Program-made: the position numbers and the translations under genes
Shown here: positions 17,104-26,531 of the stretch, in pieces
How the letters are laid out: each line of letters opens with the position of its first letter
How positions within the stretch are numbered: the first letter of the stretch is position 1
Source of the DNA: Symbiodinium natans
Taxonomy: Eukaryota; Sar; Dinophyceae; Suessiales; Symbiodiniaceae
Assembly (NCBI GenBank): GCA_905221605.1
Contig: CAJNDS010002151.1
Span: 340,001 to 388,500 of the forward strand
DNA: 48,500 bases
Direction: 5' to 3'
Notes under the pieces: model-generated
Told to the model about the DNA's origin: nothing
What the model saw: only the letters and a program-made list of their open reading frames with translations
The model's database searches: none

Positions 17104-17197
17104 TACCCAAAGGCTCCTATGTAGTACCTTTTTGGGGTAGTATACTAGAACCCCCTATAACTAACACAAAAAGGAACTACATTGGAGCCTTTGGGTA
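17104..17197. mobile_element. TIR element, family B
   Basis: TACCCAAAGGCTCCTATGTA (17104-17123) pairs with its near-perfect complement ending at 17197, with one mismatch in 22 bp. Confidence 0.8.
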
Positions 17198-17433
17198 GAA
17201 CATTGGACCACTTCACAATTGCCCTTAGTGGGATTCAGGGTGCCTAATTTGGGAATATTCTTCCGAGGGTTTTACCAGGGCGAGCCCTGGACAAAACCTG
17301 GGCCTTAAACCCTGATGGCAGGTGAATGGGTTCCGTTTCTGCTCACCGCAGGCATAGAGGAACTGCTCTGAAGGTCTTTGGGTTCCCAAGTACCTCGGCA
17401 CACTGGATTATCCCGACCCTATATGACTTTTGT

Positions 17434-17527
17434 AGACTTGCTGTTGGGGGGGTACTTTGGACTAAGCTCGAATGCAGGCGGGCTGTTCGGGAGCCTCCCA
17501 GCCGTCGCCAAGAGCCCGGGCGCTCAG
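17434..17527 (+). CDS. FG exon 10 with two FG motifs
   Basis: After CTTTTGTAG the frame reads LLLGGYFGLSSNAGGLFGSL then PAVAKSPGAQ, ending at GCTCAG. It holds one YFG and one GLFG. A second possible acceptor (GAATGCAG) lies inside. The hydrophobic start may be intronic. Confidence 0.55.
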
Positions 17528-17559
17528 ATTCTTTTTTGTTCTAGAGATCTTGGAGTATT

Positions 17560-17659
17560 GGGATGTTCCCCATTTTTATACTTAACAGTCCTCAATAGGG
17601 ATTACAATAGGGGGCACTCTAATCCCTATTGAGGACAGTTAGCACAAGGGGAACATCCC
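17560..17659. mobile_element. TIR element, family A, complete copy
   Basis: Outer ends GGGATGTTCCCC (17560-17571) and GGGGAACATCCC (17648-17659) are perfect. An inner 20-bp inverted repeat around ACAGTCCTCAATAGGGATTA is also nearly perfect. Confidence 0.85.
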
Positions 17660-17727
17660 GAGCGGAACAGTTGAAACGAAAACTGCAACGAACCTTGTGT
17701 ATGCTTGCTAGCGTTCACAAGGTGCAA
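17659..17727 (+). CDS. Candidate exon between two TIR elements
   Basis: The frame reads AEQLKRKLQRTLCMLASVHK, amphipathic. It occupies the space between element A3 and the family C element, so it is probably exon left between two introners. Confidence 0.45.
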
Positions 17728-17729
17728 TC

Positions 17730-17830
17730 TCGGGGTTTCCGAAAATAGGGGACCCCTATAATATCGACCCCAAACAGTAGGATTCCCTAAATTTTTGAGA
17801 CCCCAAGACGAACCCGAATTCGGAAACCCC
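17730..17830. mobile_element. TIR element, family C
   Basis: GGTTTCCGAAAATAGGGGACC faces GAATTCGGAAACCCC, with CCCCTATAATATCGACCCC in the core as at 9590-9610. Confidence 0.65.
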
Positions 17831-18045
17831 AACCTCGGCAGGGACGGCTTTGGGCGCACACTCGCAGCCGATCTCATTCAGTGTTAGGGATACTTTTTTC
17901 ACCTTTTTGGGTATGGCCTAAACCCTAAACCAAAAACCTAAATCCTTTTTTCTTCCTGGTGGGAACAGGATTAAGTATGTTATCAGGTAATTCACACTCA
18001 GGATGCTCCCAGGCCTCCTGAAATCAAGAACACCCGACACAATTT

Positions 18046-18242
18046 CAGATCTTCCAAAACCCTTAACCCTAAGGCCTCCAAAAGGCCCAACGTAGGTATT
18101 ATTTACAGACTTTAAACCCCAAATGTAGGTACGATTTGTATACTTGGAGCATTGGGAATTGGGAATTACCCTGATTCAGAATAAGGAATCCTTAGTTATA
18201 ATGAGGGTATTGCCCTTAATTAAGGGGGTTTGGAAGATATGG
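18046..18242. mobile_element. Family D element with a family E element inserted in it
   Basis: The outer ends CAGATCTTCCAAAACCCTTAA and TTAAGGGGGTTTGGAAGAT belong to family D. The interior 18069-18157 is a family E element (CCTAAGGCCTCCAAAAGGCCC...TACTTGGAGCATTGGG). The family D core resumes after it (CTGATTCAGAATAAGGAATCC). Confidence 0.8.
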
Positions 18243-18367
18243 GATCCGTCTCAGAAGCCTGGGAACTCTCAGCAGAATACAGGCAGCGTTTCTTCATTAC
18301 GAGTTGCCCTAGCTAGCGCTACAAAACTCCTATCACCCAAGTCCTCAATAAACTCCCTGTTGTAGAA
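18243..18367 (+). CDS. Candidate exon, Ser/Gln-rich
   Basis: The frame reads DPSQKPGNSQQNTGSVSSLR then VALASATKLLSPKSSINSLL before TAG. The Ser/Gln/Asn-rich composition fits an FG-type disordered region. An alternative frame is also open for ~70 nt. Confidence 0.4.
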
Positions 18368-18483
18368 ACAACGAGGGGGGGTTGTTTGTCCCCTGTCCCT
18401 AAGGGTCCAGGGTACCCTATCCATTATAATTTGGAGCCCCATAGTCCCTAGTAAGGACTCTAAGGCAACATTTTTCCCTATTT

Positions 18484-18570
18484 CCCTAAGGCTCCAAGTA
18501 TACAATGTTACTACATTGGGGTTTTAAAGTCTGAAAAATAATACCGACTTTGGCTTTTGGAGCCTTAGGG
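18484..18570. mobile_element. TIR element, family E
   Basis: CCCTAAGGCTCCAA (18484-18497) and TTGGAGCCTTAGGG (18557-18570) are perfect. The core is in the opposite orientation to the copy at 15436-15524. Confidence 0.85.
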
Positions 18571-18629
18571 TTTGGGAAACCTTACACCAGAAACCCTAAA
18601 CCTAAAGCTAACCCTAAAACCGGGGACTT

Positions 18630-18722
18630 GAGGGCTCTGCCTGGCGAGGTAACGCCCGAAGAGCGGGACAAGCCGCTGACATTCGGCGAGGGAGACATGA
18701 CGACAAGAATCAGGGAAGCAAG
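18630..18722 (+). CDS. Candidate exon with LTFGEG motif
   Basis: The frame reads ALPGEVTPEERDKPLTFGEG then DMTTRIREA, ending at GCAAG|GTGGGA. TTTAGGG repeats follow at once. It contains one FG. Confidence 0.5.
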
Positions 18723-18819
18723 GTGGGAGTTAGGGTTTAGGGTTTAGGGTTTTAGGTTAGGGTTTAGGTTTAGGGTTAGGGTTTAGGGTTAGGGTTTTTA
18801 GGTTTAGGGTTTAGGGTGT

Positions 18820-20030
18820 GGCAACGTTCTTGGCGCGCGTCGTGGGCCCTATAGAGTAGCTTTTTACGGGGACCCACTCCAGACGTTGCGCGCTTTCGAC
18901 TGGCGGTACCCCACCCCAACCACCCGGCATATAGATTGTAGGGTTTCGGTCCAGACGGTCTGGTTGGTGCTCTTATCCGCAGTGGGGGGGACTGTTCCAC
19001 TGCAGCCGTGCGGCTGTCTTAAAGAGTCCCTCGTTCAGTTCAGACAGCAGAGGACGGGGGCTGGCCGCCCCGCGTGACCTCCCAGTAAAGGCAGGGTGAA
19101 GCCGGCTCCGCTCAGGGCTTACCCGCAGCCGGAGAACGGGCTGCCAAACCTGGCCTCCCCAAGCTCCACCTCCGGGAGTTAAAAATGGTTTTTCGGGGAG
19201 GGGGGCCGGCAAAGTCTTTTAAGTTCGTCTCTGCTCACACACCCCTTTTGTGTGACGGGGAAGGGGGTTGTGGAGCATCGTGCGCCGGGATGTCCAAGCA
19301 GAAGTGCGTGGGCGGCTGAAAGCCAGCGGAGCGCCTCTTTGCAAACCACTCCTCAGCAGATGGAGGAGGGCAACAACCTTGGCTCATGGGAGCCGACAAT
19401 ACTTTTATCGAGCTGTCGCTGCGCCCTTTTTGTTTGTAAAAGACCCGAACATGTGATTTTTTCTTTCTTGTTTGAAATAACTGTTAACTTCCATTCTGAC
19501 TGGACAAGTGGCAACGCGGGGTTGAATTTGAAAATGAACAAGTTTCAGACTGGTTTTCGGCAAAAAAAAGCTCTTGTTTTGTTCATGTCGGCAGTGGTGT
19601 TTTTGCATGCTGTTTTTTGGAGATGTGAAGGTTTTGTTTTTCAAGCCAGGACCTAGTTGGTGATTTTGTTGGAAAAAGTAGTAAGGCTCTCTTGTTTTCA
19701 GATTTTTACCCCTGCAGGGGTGAGGGGCCCGGGCGGGAAGGGGGGGGGGGTTGGGAAGGGAGGGGGCGGGGGGGAGGGGGTTGCGGAAGGACAGGGGGGA
19801 AAGGGGGAGGGGGGGGCAGGGGGGGCAGGGGGGTGGGCAAGGGGGGGGGGGGGGGGGGGCAGGGGGGGGGGGGGGGGGTGCGGTGGCGCCGGTTAAGTTT
19901 AAGTTTTGGGTTTGAACCGCCTGGCTGTGCACGGCTGGTGTCAATCTTGCAAGGCTTGCAGCAGCACAGCTTACTGGCAGGACTCATTAGGCCCGATGCA
20001 AAAAGATGTTTGGCTAGCCCCCCCCCGTGC
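18820..20030. other. Atypical region with long G-rich tract, no gene assigned
   Basis: This segment lacks telomere-like repeats. About 19240-19700 is T/A-richer and intron- or UTR-like. About 19730-19882 is an extreme G-rich tract with runs up to ~18 G. Several open frames exist (one ends VFQART at 19656), but none is supported by a motif. The G tract could form G-quadruplexes. Confidence 0.5.
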
Positions 20031-20171
20031 GAGGTTTGGGGTTGAGGGGTGTAGGGTTTCAGGGTTGCAGGGTTCGGTTTAGGCTTTAGGCTTTAGGCGT
20101 TAGGGTCTAGGGTTTAGGGTCCTTTCAAAAGCCTATATGGCCCCCCAAAACAAACCCCCAACACTCGCAAG

Positions 20172-20219
20172 GCGTCCACTTCGGCTCCCTCTTTGGCGCT
20201 CCGCGCGGGAGTGGCAAAG
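20172..20219 (+). CDS. FG microexon 11
   Basis: GCAAG|GCGTCC...CAAAG|GTCGGC, 48 nt, encoding (G)VHFGSLFGAPRGSGK. It holds two FG motifs and ends with a GT donor. Same start phase as the other FG exons. Confidence 0.65.
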
Positions 20220-20254
20220 GTCGGCAGCTCAGAGGGGCCTCGGGCTTTGGAGGG

Positions 20255-20405
20255 TTTGGGGGGTTTAGGGTTAGGGTTTAGGGTTCGGGTTTAGGGTTTA
20301 GGGTTTCGGGTTTAGGGTTAGGGTTTAGGGTTAGGGTTTAGGGGTTTAGGGTTTCGGGTTTAGGTTTGGTTAGGGTTAGGGTTCGGTTTTAGGGTTTAGG
20401 GTAAG
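20255..20405. repeat. Degenerate TTTAGGG array
   Basis: Mixed TTTAGGG, TTAGGG and TTTCGGG units. The shortened and substituted units mark an older array than 11577-11641. Confidence 0.75.
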
Positions 20406-20710
20406 AAACTCCCCAGGTATTGAGATAGAGGTGGGCAGTCTGTTTCCCTTAATCGTTAAGGGTTAGTTGAAACTCCCCAGGTAGTTTTAGATAGTCTATC
20501 TAGCCAAAAACGCCTACAAACACAGGCCCTGGGAATAGAGAAACGGATTGCGGATTAGAAAGTAGGGAAACTGGGTCAACGGATTACGAATTAGACACAC
20601 TTGAATACACCCCCAAAGCGGATAGCGGAACCGGTTGATTAACCCGTTTTTCTTAATGATCCAACCCAGTGGCGGTAGGTCGTCTGTCCCTGAAATATTG
20701 GGGTTCAGGA

Positions 20711-20994
20711 AAATTGTTCAGCGGGTTGATGGTCCATCCAAGAGATGCAAGGGGCCGGATTCTGAGGGTCCTAGCTGAGTTCGCAAATTGGGTGGCAAAT
20801 CTGGCTGCAATCCACGCGGCTCTTTGTTCGTAACCTCAACCCTAGACCCTGAACCCTGAGGTTTTGCTGTAAGGGCATTTGCGGAAGGCAAGGAGGAACA
20901 TCGGTTCTTTGTTATTTGTTTCAATCTTCCCCAAAGCATACGTCTAGTTGCAAAAGCCTCCAGGCCCAGTATCGCATTGCACAGGCCTAAATGA
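20711..20994 (+). CDS. Likely 3'-terminal exons of the FG gene region
   Basis: After GGGGTTCAG (20711) the frame is open to about 20829, reading KLFSGLMVHPRDARGRILRV then LAEFANWVANLAAIHAALC. A 31-nt telomere-like stretch (GTAACC...CCTGAG, 20830-20860) could be spliced out. Two frames remain open beyond it, stopping at TAA 20988-20990 or TGA 20992-20994. If unspliced, the protein ends at TAA 20831. No family recognised. Confidence 0.45.
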
Positions 20995-21224
20995 AACTAG
21001 CCAAGCATAAAAGCAAAGGCAAAACGCAGGGCGAAGAGTCTGCTGGCGGATCAGCTGAGCTCGAGTTCGGCACCCCGAGCATCTTTCCGACGCCAAGACA
21101 AGCGGGGGCCTCCGCGTTTTGCTTTTGGGTGGGGCTTTTGGGCTTGCGGGGCCTTTAGCGAGGGGTGCCCTAAAAACGCAATTGCTAAAAGGATTTTAGC
21201 ATAAGTTAGCCGGGCACTTGAGGC

Positions 21225-21256
21225 TTTTTTTTGTCTTTTATTTTTATCTCCCTCAG
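21225..21256 (+). promoter_or_regulatory. Strong trans-splice-type acceptor (pyrimidine tract + CAG)
   Basis: A ~30-nt T/C-rich run ends in CCCTCAG, the form expected where the spliced leader is added. It stands 27 nt upstream of the relict spliced leader. Confidence 0.6.
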
Positions 21257-21282
21257 GCCTGCCAGCGGCTCAGAAATGCAAG

Positions 21283-21298
21283 GCCATTTTGGCTCAAG
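21283..21298 (+). other. Relict dinoflagellate spliced-leader sequence
   Basis: GCCATTTTGGCTCAAG is identical to the 3' 16 nt of the conserved 22-nt dinoflagellate spliced leader. It is flanked by two near-copies of CTGCCAGCGGCT(T)CAGAAA (21259-21282 and 21299 on). A genomic relict of this kind is known to mark sequences re-inserted from trans-spliced mRNA. Confidence 0.85.
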
Positions 21299-21698
21299 CT
21301 GCCAGCGGCTTCAGAAAATGCAAGATTTCAGGCAAGATGTCATTGCAACAATTTCAAGCTGCCGCGGCGCGAAAGCAAACAACGTTTCTCCATTTCACTT
21401 CAAGTTCTAGCAAAAGGACTGTTAGTGGGAGCTGCTTGCCCGCCTGCGCCGAACGTGGCCGTGGCACAGACAGTTGGCGTTGGGGAGGAGGAAGGGGGAA
21501 AAAACACAATACGCAGCTCTTTGGCGAGTTGGATCCTGCTTGGAACTGTGCGTTCCACACTGGTTTAAAAGTTGGCTATGAATGAGCCAAGAAGAGTGAA
21601 CCGGTGTTGCTTGACAAACAAGCTTGGCACGGACGAGTTCTTCAGTTGGCCTTTCCTGGGGACACCCACATGAGGGCTAAGCAGCTTTCAAGAGCTTC

Positions 21699-22694
21699 TT
21701 GATTATGTCCTCGCCGTTCACCTCTCAAGAAGCTTCCCAGTCACCGCGGACTCGGATTTGCTTGAAGACGGCGCTGCGAGTTGCTGGAATGTCAGATCCG
21801 GTTGCTGAGGAAGCCGAGCGACTGAAACATAAGCAAACCGTGGGTGAGCTTGCCCAACGCCTCGAACTCGGCATGTTTGCTCCGTCCTTGCTTCCAGATG
21901 CGGATTTGCTCAGAAAAGTCTCTTCGGCTGCTCAAGTCGGGCACTTCCCACAACCTGACCGCAAACAGCTGTTAGATCATGAAGGTCCACGGGCCTTTGC
22001 CAAGCAGCTTTGGCAAATTCTTCGGTCCGGCATCGCTCTCCTCTTGATGCAGCGTATGTCCCCGGCAGCGTTGTTCAGCGAGTTGGGCTTGGCGCTTCAA
22101 ATTGCCAGTGAAACTCCAGGCGATGACAAGCAGGCGGAGAAATTGGCGGTGCTGTACAGCATCAAGATTCGGGAGCTCCTTCACGGATCCTCTTTGAATG
22201 TTCCCTTGAACCCAGATGTGGACACGAAGCCGTTTGAGGAGGCTATGCAGGTTTTCCTGCGCCGCGACCCCGGCGTCTTTTCGGAAGCCAAGGATTCTGT
22301 TTGTCTTGAGGAGGGTGGTGCAAAAGCTCCTTCAGCTCCACAGGCTCGCAAACCTTCTCTTACTGATCATTGCTTGAGACACGCAGTCAAGCCCAACTTC
22401 TGCAGCGGTTATGGGCGGAAAACATGCGGCTTCAACCACACGTGTCCTTTCTGTCAAGGCAAGATCTGCCAGAATAAGCCCGGCTACTTGGCTCGTCACC
22501 TGGCTTCCCTACGAGTGCCCATGGAGATGGTGGTCAGAGAGGAGGGCCGTTCTCACAAGGCCCGCTCGCGGTCTCCTCGAAGACGTTCAAGAAGTCGTTC
22601 ACGCAGGCGTGACCGTGGTGACCAGAACGCTGCTAGGGTTTCGCCGGAGCAGAGGACGCCAGCAACTCCGACGTCTTCCCGTGGCAAGAAGTAG
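21699..22694 (+). CDS. Gag-like protein with Cys/His motif and RS tail
   Basis: About 331 codons from the first in-frame start. A mostly helical N-terminal ~200 residues is followed by a Cys/His cluster (CSGYGRKTCGFNHTCPFCQG then CQ...H) that could be a zinc-binding nucleic-acid knuckle. The tail is Arg/Ser-rich (RSRSPRRRSRSRSRRRDR). It ends in a single TAG (22692-22694), after which the same frame stays open into the polymerase. The role is inferred from position and layout. Confidence 0.65.
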   Translation: MIMSSPFTSQEASQSPRTRICLKTALRVAGMSDPVAEEAERLKHKQTVGELAQRLELGMFAPSLLPDADLLRKVSSAAQVGHFPQPDRKQLLDHEGPRAFAKQLWQILRSGIALLLMQRMSPAALFSELGLALQIASETPGDDKQAEKLAVLYSIKIRELLHGSSLNVPLNPDVDTKPFEEAMQVFLRRDPGVFSEAKDSVCLEEGGAKAPSAPQARKPSLTDHCLRHAVKPNFCSGYGRKTCGFNHTCPFCQGKICQNKPGYLARHLASLRVPMEMVVREEGRSHKARSRSPRRRSRSRSRRRDRGDQNAARVSPEQRTPATPTSSRGKK

Positions 22695-24400
22695 GACAAA
22701 GGCGGCTCCTTCGATTGGGTACCGGTTGAAGAGCGACGCCAAGACCAGGTTCAAAGGTGCCTTCCGGCGACACTTGGTCGCCACAGTTTTGATGGGGCTC
22801 TCGGCGAAGCAGAGAACCCAGCCACTTTACAGTCTGGCAGCAGCAAAGAAGTTCAGCAAAGCTTGCTCACGGCATTTTCTTCGGACGCACGGCTTCCGCC
22901 CGCCAGTTCTCTCACTCCGCGTATCCTCGGCATCATGTCCCACAAAGGGTTTTGTCAAGGTGATTTTCTGGATGAGAGGATCCTGGCGGACAAGTCTCGC
23001 TACATGTCCTCCTGGGAAGATTTCGTTTCCGAGGTTATCCAATTCAGCAGCCCCCTGCGCCAACCTTTCCGAGACTTGTCCAGCACTGTGACTGCAGGGA
23101 TTTGGCAAAGGGCTACGCTGTCCGCCGCAGAAATTGCGGCATACCGGACGGAGCAGATGGCGCGTATTCGTCGCGTTGTGGCGGCGGATGGTCCTTCAAC
23201 ACAGCCTCGTTGGGGAGTGTTACAGCGTTTGGCAGAAGTGGCAGGCCATCCAGATAAGGCTTTGGCCGAAGATGCGCAGCAGCCAGATGGATTCCGCTTG
23301 TTGGGACGACTGCCAGTAGTGCCACAATGGCCACAACGCCCGGAACCTCTTGCTTGGGATGATGCAGCTCATGTTCGAGATCTCCAGCGTCTCTTGGACA
23401 AGCATGCTGTTAAGCAGAAGGATGGTCGCTTCAAGGTGCCTGGCAGCCACTCCGCGGAGCTTCACAGGCTACTCGAGGAGGAGACCGCCAAAGGCTTTTG
23501 GACGTCCTACTCGTGGTCAGAGGCGCGTCAAGAGTTGGGAGACTTTGCTTGTTGGTTGTACTTCGGGGTTCAAGAACCATCTAAGCTTAGGGGTTGCTTG
23601 GATCCGGAAGAAGCCAATGGTCCATCGATGGTCCTGCTGCCGAACCAAGTTCTCATGGCTGGTTTGGATGGCTACCTCTCGCTTTGCCAAACAGTGGCTG
23701 CCGCCTTCAAAAAGAAAGGGCAGTTTCCAGCTCTGCGGGGCTTTGCCGAAGATTACGAGCACGGATTCCGGCAGCTTCCTCTGTCCTCTTTGGATAGAAA
23801 GCTCTTTTGCGCAACGGCCCAGGACAAGGAGGGGAACATCAGAATTTATGTGCCCCGAAAGCTTTTGTTTGGACCGCGAGGGTCCCCGCATGTTTTCTGC
23901 CGAGTCACGGATGCCGTGTCAGCCATAGCTGCGGTTCTCTTGCTGATCCCCAACGTTCCTCACGTGGACGACTTGGTGGGCGTGGACACTCAGGATGCAA
24001 TAGTGTCGGCGCGAGAGGCCTTTGTCGAGCTGCACGAGCTTCTGAATTTCAGGCTCAAGGCCACCAAGGCTAGACCGCCTCGCGATGCAGCGGGAAGTGC
24101 TTCAACGTTTGTGGCGCTGGGAGCTCTCCTCAGCTTTGACACCACAGAACACCAGCGGAAGCTAGGCTTGGTTTGCACCGTGGACATGCCGCAGCAGAAA
24201 GTAAAGAAGTACTCGGACGTCATCACGTCTACATTGGCGCAGCGTCACTTATCGGCTGCCGTGGCTGGGAAATGTGTGGGCCAGTGGGACCACTGTTCGG
24301 CTCTGGCCCTCGGCAAGTCAGGTCGTGCCTTTACGTGGCCTCTTAGGGAACCCTTTTCGCGGCGGACAAGTCTCGTGGCGAGTGCTGCAAGCTGCTCTAG
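22695..24400 (+). CDS. Reverse transcriptase
   Basis: The frame is continuous with gag apart from one TAG. The RT core is visible: GFAEDYEHGFRQLPLSSLDR carries the first catalytic Asp, LLFGPRGSPHVFCRV is the template-grip region, and NVPHVDDLVGVD is the YxDD box (with H-V-D-D). The organisation, with no upstream protease seen, fits a DIRS/Ngaro-like or related dinoflagellate retroelement. The frame runs on to a stop at 24590, but sequence after about 24360 loses similarity, and RNase H continues in the +1 frame. Confidence 0.8.
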
Positions 24401-25194
24401 TGGGCTTCAGCATTTTCATGTGCGCCTCCGGCCCCATGCCGGTGCATGTTCCAGGCACGCTGGCTCGAAGGGCGGCCCTCATCTTTGTGGATGCTGCAGG
24501 GAGAGCCAACAGCTACAGACTCGGAGGAGTGGCTTGCGGAGCTGGTTGGTTCTGCTTTTTCTCTCAAGAGATACGACCAGAGGACTCTAACCTGTTGCCT
24601 TGGCTGTCGGGTCACTGCATAAATGAGGCCGAGGCCTTAGCAGCTGTGGTGGCATTGCTCACCTGGTCGGACCGGCTGGAAAACGTGGATGTCTTCATCT
24701 TCATAGACAACGTGGCTGCGGAAGGTGTCTTGGTCAAGGCATACAGTTCGTCGCCGCACCTTACAGTCCTAGCAGGGCTGTTCTGGCAGGCAGTCAGGCG
24801 GGTCAAATGCTCAGCATGGGTGGGGCGCGTTCCTTCGGAACTCAACATAGCTGATGGTCCCAGCCGAAAGCATCATGCAATCTTGGAGCAGCTCCACGCT
24901 TCACAAGTCGCAGCAGTTCTGCCTCCGGCTTTCACTGCTAATTTCTTCTTGGAATTCTTACAGAGTTCCTGGGTCCAAGCAGATGCCTCTGTCAGCCACG
25001 CGGCTCCGGGACCGCGTCCCGTGCAACCTTGCGCAACTGGTGCAGCAACCGCTGCGGGCCATGGCCGCCTACAGGCAAGCGTAGCAGATGGTTCTCCTCC
25101 GCTGGCGTCATCCGACCACGCGGTCCGTCAGGTTCCTTCAAGGGACTGGGCTTCTCAAGCAAGTCGCAAGCGTCGCCACCAGGGCCAACGCTGA
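24375..25194 (+). CDS. RNase H domain, shifted frame relative to RT
   Basis: All four acidic positions are visible: ALIFVDAAG (Asp), NEAEALAAVVALL (Glu), VFIFIDNVAAEG (Asp) and LNIADGPSRKH (Asp). The frame is +1 relative to RT, the switch lying between about 24340 and 24400. It ends at TGA 25192-25194. RNase H removes the RNA strand during retrotransposition. Confidence 0.75.
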
Positions 25195-26530
25195 CAGGGG
25201 AGCTGCTGCTGTCCGAGGAAAGGCGTCTGTGTCCGTGTCTCTGTGTGTGTGTGTAGGTGTGTGTTTCTTTTGTTTGGTTGGGGGGGGGGTTGGCTTCGCT
25301 TCTGGTATTGCGGGGTCTCCTCTCTTTGAGTTTCTGCTACGTTCGCAGCAATCTGCTTGCGCGGCTTAGGTGCCTTGGGAGGTTGTCTTGCGGCTTGAGG
25401 AGTTTGACAGTTCTGGTTTGGAGTTGGGGGACTTCAGGGGTTCTTGCTCATCCCTTAATCCGAAACCCAAGTTGCTGGCGGACGGTTGCTGGCTGCCGCT
25501 CTGCTTTGACCAACCCAGGCAAACTCTGAAGATTTGTAAGCGTGCTAGCCTCAGGCTGACTTGAGGCTGCCCGATGCAACAATCAGGCCTCGTGTTGGTA
25601 GGTCCCAGCGCTGCCAAATATACATCCATGTGTATGGGGGCATCTTACATGACATGAGATATATACATATATATATATATATGTGTGGTTTGTCTAAGAG
25701 ATTTTGGCATTTTGTAGCGCTTCCTTTGACGGCATGCATGTATGTTGTGCCTAGAGGGGAACTTCCATGGAAACGACGGAAGCTTCAGCAAGCTTCGGTG
25801 GCAGATCCGGAACAGAGGCGGCAGGTACACAATACAAAGGTGCACTCAGAGTCCTCCCTGGACATTCCTTTTAGGCAAAAAAATATAAGAGTTGGCGGTT
25901 AACTTGTTTTCCTGGAAATCTTGTTGCGTGCATGACTCGCACGGGTCGCCTGGTTTCTGGTTCAGGAGAAGAAATAGTTAAAGAAAAGGCTTGGCAACAA
26001 CAAGCAGCCTCAAATATATTGCCCCAAAGCCCTGTTGGGTTGTTTCGAGCCCTGGGCCCTGACCCACATGTAGCTACCGTTACGGGAACACAGTACAGAC
26101 CCTGAAAAGCCGTAAGCCCTGGGAACCCTGAGCTGGGCCTAAGACGTAGCCCCTAAAACCCAAACCTGCTAAAGCTTTCACACCCTACGTACCTTATATA
26201 ACGCGAACCATATCATCAACATCTCGGATCATCATATAGTCATCATCGATGACGATGGGCTGGAGCACGGAGACGAGCCTGCCCGACAAGGCAGGCGACT
26301 GGCTTGAATGAAGTGATGGTTGTGTGCTGTGCTCACATACCAGGTGGTGTTTGTGCGCTGTGCTCATACCTGATATACGCATATGACTGGCTCCAGGCAG
26401 GCAGCCACATGACATGCATCTGTAGGACTGTAGGGGGCTCGCGGCAGAAAAAGACCAGTACTTCATCTAGAGTCAGCTTTAAGACCCGTACTTCATCTAG
26501 AGTCAGCTTTTAAAATTGTAAGCTAGCTGC
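25195..26530. other. Retroelement 3' flank and region upstream of gene 1
   Basis: It contains a GT-rich stretch (25237-25265), a short (TA)n (25655-25682) and a 30-bp tandem duplication (26451-26480 and 26481-26510). No supported gene. The promoter and 5' UTR of gene 1 probably lie in the last few hundred bases. Confidence 0.4.
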
Positions 26531-26531
26531 T

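Larger units (their letters stand above)
21000..25340 (+). mobile_element. Retroelement: gag - RT - RNase H, with spliced-leader relict
   Basis: A contiguous block holds a gag-like frame (21699-22694), an RT frame (22695-24590) and an RNase H frame (about 24380-25194). No integrase, endonuclease or tyrosine recombinase domain is seen inside it, and no LTRs were found by eye. The ends are uncertain. The block lacks telomere-like tracts, which sets it apart from its surroundings. The nearest tyrosine recombinase is 16 kb downstream. Confidence 0.7.

Noticed and set aside
19405-19987. Long proline-rich minus-strand frames
   Set aside because: They arise from the poly-G tract read on the reverse strand; no independent coding support.
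22411-23108. Alternative frames overlapping gag and RT
   Set aside because: They lack motifs and are shadows of the gag/RT frame, which carries clear RT residues.
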